A program made the translations under genes and the position numbers. From NCBI GenBank assembly GCA_960531495.1, contig OY482852.1, forward strand, positions 3,077,688 to 3,141,687: a stretch of 64,000 nt of DNA, read 5' to 3'. Numbering within the stretch: the stretch's first letter is position 1; each line of letters opens with the position of its first letter. Source of the stretch: Zeus faber (Eukaryota; Chordata; Actinopteri; Zeiformes; Zeidae). Of the stretch, positions 57,850 through 64,000 are shown piece by piece. A model generated the notes under the pieces. The model made no database searches, was not told where the DNA came from, and saw only the letters and a list, made by a program, of their open reading frames with translations.

Positions 57850-58085
57850 ACTATTTCCCTGAAATGGGGCATTGATTGCCAGACTTGGACTACCCTTTCA
57901 TTGTTCATGGCTCTTACCTCCTGATCGGGAAGCAATGCCGGAAATGCTCCACTGTCCACCGTGGAGGGACTCTCCAGGATGGGGTTGGTATCGACGTCCT
58001 CTGCTCTGCCACTACCTCTACGCTGCCCAGAGCAAGCCAAAGAACGGAGCTGGCTTTCCTCTCCAGCTTGTTGAGCCTGTTGGCA
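57850..58085 (-). repeat. Possible LINE reverse transcriptase C-terminal remnant
   Basis: The minus strand reads LNKLERKASSVLWLALGSVE then VVAEQRTSIPTPS, and later PHFREIVAPE. This resembles the end of fish LINE RTs (RLNKL-KRASSVL...VGERR). Broken; family uncertain. Confidence 0.4.
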
Positions 58086-58090
58086 TCTTC

Positions 58091-58185
58091 AGTCCACCAT
58101 CTCCAACTCCTCCCTCAGGAACCTGTAGGAGTCCACCATCTCCACTTCCTCTGCCAGGAACCTGTAGGAGTCCACCATCTTACTG
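58091..58185 (+). repeat. 39-bp tandem repeat, 2.4 copies
   Basis: Units beginning AGTCCACCATCTCCA start at 58091, 58130 and 58169. They share CAGGAACCTGTAGG. Confidence 0.95.
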
Positions 58186-58199
58186 TGCTTCAATGTAGT

Positions 58200-59080
58200 T
58201 CAATGCGACAAATGTTTAAGCCCAAAAACAACATGAATTCTCAATTTTGAAAACAGGAAACCCACGATACAGTCAGTCTTTACATGTAATATTGAATAAA
58301 ATGGTTGCATTTTGTAAGGTTTCTCAGGGGTTAATTGATCTCTTTCACTTCCAAAAAATCAGCTGTTTTGGCTCCAGCCAACAAGAGTAGACACAGAAAG
58401 TTGTGCTGCTTCCTACTGGGAACCTGCTGGAGCCAACGTTACACACTGGGCTGCATGGGGGCATTAGCAAAAAACAAATTCTAAATAAAATCTGATATTG
58501 TTCAAAATATGTAAATACCCAAAGACACGTGGAATCATGTCATTTTCACGGTTTCGAAAAGGAGATTTGACTTTGTTTTATAACGTCTTAATTGTTCGTC
58601 CCATTGGACTGGCTCCAGGTCCGGTGAGAAGCTGCAGCAGAGGGCTACGTTTCTCCGAGTAAAGCGTTCAGCGACGTTGTGCTGTGAACAGTTCTACGGT
58701 GCCTTTTAACTTTGAATTGCAAATCCCAAATGAGACCGTGAGTATTGCAACATGATAGAGTGAGACTCATTCCCAGCGGGCGTCAGGCTGAGGGATCGTT
58801 TCAGGAAATAAAGCAATAAAAAGAAGAGTGATGAAAATTCTGCTGAAAGCCAAAAGGGAAGAAAAAACAATGACACAAACCAAATAAAACCAGACTGAAT
58901 GAATGAACAGTTACAAATGATGAAAATCAAGAACCTACCCTTTAATATTCAACCAACAAAGAAATAAAAAATTATAATAATTAAAAAAGAAAAAAGTGGT
59001 GAAATGAAACGTTTAAGTCTCAGGACAAACCATCAAGGACTGTTGGGATGAAATGTGTGTGTGTGTGTGTGGGCGGGTCG
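58200..59080. other. Unrecognised sequence
   Basis: No gene or repeat family recognised. Confidence 0.5.
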
Positions 59081-59084
59081 GAGG

Positions 59085-59270
59085 GAGTCCAAGTCAAAGT
59101 CGGCTGCGACTCGGACGCAAACGCCAGTGCGGGTTTGACGCAACGCGGCGCTCGGTGGGAGCTGCCGCAGCTTCCTGCGAACAACCGAATAAAGCTCCCG
59201 AGCGGCTCCTCGGGAGCGGCACTCACGCAGCGGGACGCTGCACATTGGCATGAACCTGCCGCAGAACCGG
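59085..59270. promoter_or_regulatory. CpG-rich block
   Basis: Dense in CpG, with an imperfect inverted repeat CCCGAGCGGCTCCTCGGGAG near 59199-59218. Could be an island or orphan promoter. No exon assigned. Confidence 0.35.
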
Positions 59271-59446
59271 GTTTATTCATATCTCTATGTTGATCTTTCT
59301 TCTTTAATAATAATAATAATAATAATGAGGCAGAAAGAGCGTCTCATGTAAAGCACGTGGAGCAGGAGGGAGGAGGCTTCTCTCTTATAAAAAAAAGCAG
59401 ATTTTTGAGTCCTGACCACAAGACTGGAGGACGTCGACCTAGGCTT

Positions 59447-59705
59447 GTAGTTACAGGTGGGTTCATTCTGATATTCTACCTACTTAAAGTTATTATTATG
59501 TTATTATTATGTTATTATTATTATTATATTATTATTAGTATTTATTATGAATTATTATTATTTTTTTTATTATTATTTGTATTACTTATCACTTGATATC
59601 TACTTATTTGATATTTCAAGAGCAAAGATATAAAAAAACAACTATTGTAGTTACAGGGGGGGTCATTCTGATATTCTACCTACTTAATGTTATTATTATT
59701 ATTGT
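59447..59705 (+). repeat. Direct repeat about 199 bp apart
   Basis: GTAGTTACAGGTGGGTTCAT then TCTGATATTCTACCTACTTA (from about 59447) recurs from about 59648 with two or three changes. ATT microsatellites follow each copy. Confidence 0.85.
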
Positions 59706-59745
59706 TATTATTATTGTTATTATTATACTTATTATTATTATTATT

Positions 59746-59810
<65 letters not shown>

Positions 59811-59811
59811 T
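59690..59811 (+). repeat. Mirrored (TTA)n / (TAA)n microsatellite
   Basis: TTA units switch directly to TAA units near 59748, giving a potential hairpin. Confidence 0.97.
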
Positions 59812-59814
59812 ACA

Positions 59815-60465
59815 ATCATTTAGAGGCCTTTGAGGTAATATTTTAGGACTTACTATATTTCAACAGCAAAGATATCTTGTTTATAATGATTATTATTAAA
59901 ATGTTGTAATTATTATTATTACATTATTGTTGTAATTATTATTATTTTTATGCAGGAATATCCAAATAATTCACACACACAGGATATTACTTAGTTTTAC
60001 TTTACGTTATCTTAGAGATGCTTCTTCTCATTTCAAAGAGAGGATTGGATGAAAAGGGTTCAGAAAAGGTCTCAGATTTCTGGGGTTTCTTTTCAGACCT
60101 GAACTCCAGCTAGTGCCGGGTTCATCCTTAGTGGTTTTAAATAATTTTGCTTTTCATCCCCAGAAAATGTTTCATTTTACTCTCTTCCACAGCATTTCTG
60201 TGAGTTCCAGGGAGTTTATTCCAAAAGCACAATATACTGTGTTATAAATTAAAGTATTAAATTATGGCATTTTGGTTCATTCAGGCCCTCATGTACTATT
60301 AAGAAAAGAGGGTGAATTACTGACTGTCTTCTGGTTCCATACAACTGTTAACTTCTCTTTATATGTGTACATATATTTTATTTAATTTTTATCTCAATTT
60401 CGACGTGGACTGTTCTGTCAACTTCTACTGCTTTATAACAGATATACCCCCCAAGGGATCCCTCT
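59815..60465. other. Unrecognised AT-rich sequence
   Basis: No gene or repeat family recognised beyond short ATT runs. Confidence 0.5.
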
Positions 60466-60475
60466 ATATATCCAT

Positions 60476-60877
<402 letters not shown>

Positions 60878-60959
60878 CTGTGTGTCTGTAGTGTAGGTCT
60901 GTCCATCTGTCTGTCTGCCCGTCTGTCTGTAGTAAAGGTCTCTCTCTCTCTCTCTCTCT

Positions 60960-61925
60960 TCTGTCAGTGGTGTAAGTCCGTCTATCTATCTACTTGCTTG
61001 TTTTCCTCTCTCTAACCCCCTCTTTTCAGATTTTCTGTTTCTTGGCCACCTAGAGATAATAACTGTGAAGCCCCCTTTGTGCTAAAAGCTGTGATGTAGA
61101 GATAAGTGAGTGCATTGAAATCGGAAGAAATCGGCTGTTTGCTGCGTGAAAAAATCCAACAGCAGCCTCTGTCGCGGCTCGCCTCTACTTCAGAATCCAG
61201 GATGGAAAACATACCAAAGTTAAAGCATCTAATGTGCAGCCAATCCCACTTGTGTTGTCCATGTGGCAGACTCCAATTAACAGTAATTCTATTACGAAAA
61301 CAAGAGGATTTGGAGGTTAGTGTGATGCCGCAAGAATCACAACAACAGCCAACGTTGGCTCCAATATCAAGGTCTTTTCCTCCAGTAGGAAAAAAAACAC
61401 ATATTTTAAGGGCTTTGGGGAATATTGCACTTTTTTAACAATAAAATGGACAAAAGGAGATATCCACTGTCTACTTTATCACTGAGTGGTTTGTCTGTTG
61501 GCAGTTTTTTATTGTCTTTATTTTTTGCTTTTACCACTATTGCCTTCTCCTTACAGACCTCGGAGGCATTTAAGTGCATTGAACACATTATTCCAGAGCT
61601 CTTGTTTGTTTATCGTTGTAGTCCTACTTTTATTTTAGCTTCATAAAATAAGGTACAAGGTTCACTGGCGGGTTACGTCTGTGACCTGCAGCTCTGGCTT
61701 GTGGCACCTTCTCAGGTTCAGTAAACTCCCAGTGTGGTAGCTCCCTTTCAATGCATTAATAATTCACACATTAAAACTTAGGACTTACAAAGCAGGCAAT
61801 TTAATATCCTGACTATTTGATGAGCGGGTCTTAGTTCCGCTGGCCTCTGCCGACTGGGGCCGACGGCAAGGAAAGAAACACGATGCACGTGGCAGTTTTA
61901 ATGGACGAGCGAGCGGACAAATAGA
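60960..61925. other. Unrecognised sequence
   Basis: No coding exon or named repeat identified between the CTAT array and the Tc1 element. Confidence 0.5.
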
Positions 61926-61930
61926 CAGAC

Positions 61931-63435
<1,505 letters not shown>

Positions 63436-63439
63436 ATCT

Positions 63440-64000
63440 TTAAGTTGAAAACATGCCAAAGTGGCCTGATTGGTGTGAGTGACTCATAATTAGACATGAA
63501 TAGGTACTATATTGGACAAAAAGAGGAGTAGGTACCAATTGTCCATCTATCCGCCCTCACATTTTCAATCCACCCAGTTCAGGGTCATGGTGGCAGTCGG
63601 GCCAAGGGGTCAGACCATACAAGACTTTACAATATGCTATTGGGAGTCTGAAGCTACAATATACTTTATCAACAAGCTGTTTCATTCTAGTTTGCACACA
63701 AACCACACACCAAAATCCACCGTGAATAAGAAATGAACCTGCTTGAGCCTGCACAGGCTTTAACTCAGCAGCCGAGGCCGGCTGTCTGGAGGATCCCAAG
63801 CCTCCTCTAGGCCAACTGAGAGCTATAATCCCCCCAGTGTGTTCTAGGTCACAGGGCATAAAGATGGATGTTTTAGCCGCTTGTGACCCAGTTTGGATGA
63901 CGTTAGGTGAAGCAAGTTCAGCCATCAAAAGGCCTGGCTCGCCCTAACTGTTCTCCACCTCCGCTATTAGTCAGTTAAACCACAGAAAGTTTCTTTCTCT
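63440..64000. other. Unrecognised sequence at window end
   Basis: No gene or repeat family identified. Confidence 0.5.

Overview
The window is vertebrate nuclear DNA, almost certainly from a teleost fish. It carries one split host gene with short GT-AG exons, a dense load of fish-type Tc1 transposons, L2, Rex1 and RLE-type LINEs, tRNA-derived SINEs and hAT-like miniature elements, and very abundant microsatellites (long AC, AT, ATT and CTAT tracts). There are no operons, no prokaryotic features and no CRISPR array.

The only host gene I can identify is GNL2 (nucleolar GTP-binding protein 2), on the minus strand. Ten coding exons lie between 22005 (start codon) and 331. They encode residues 1-381 without a break, and every junction has AG/GT signals and a compatible phase. 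The encoded part covers the N-terminal domain and the whole circularly permuted GTPase core (G4-G5-G1-G2-G3). The acidic and basic C-terminal exons lie beyond position 1. Intron 4 is about 12.2 kb because it holds an L2 LINE interrupted by a SINE, an older Tc1 fragment and a Tc1 copy with an intact transposase gene. Intron 1 holds a 42-bp minisatellite whose units each carry an inverted CCAAT box (one changed in the last unit) and a GTCACATG motif.

Upstream of the GNL2 start codon, 22924-29366 is one old Tc1-family element split open by later arrivals: a second Tc1 of the intact copy's family (broken), a restriction-like-endonuclease LINE of the R2/NeSL/R4 type, and ATT microsatellites. Inside that LINE, 27104-27416 repeats two separate upstream segments back to back: 187 bp of the GNL2 5' flank and 126 bp of the LINE. 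This looks either like an assembly haplotype switch across a 4.5-kb deletion allele, or like a real template-switch duplication. I regard it as the most interesting signal here.

From about 29.4 kb to 64 kb I find no recognisable host exon. The interval holds a 104-bp GT-rich minisatellite, a C-rich minisatellite, a Rex1 LINE with a 5' fold-back and an inserted SINE, a diverged inverted repeat with a strongly preserved 75-bp core, a 134-bp tandem duplication related to the L2 5' leader, a V-type SINE, a 400-bp CTAT array, and a third, dead, Tc1 element near the right end. CpG-rich patches with CCAAT boxes (around 39.0-39.3 kb and 59.1-59.3 kb) may be promoters or enhancers, but nothing coding could be attached to them.
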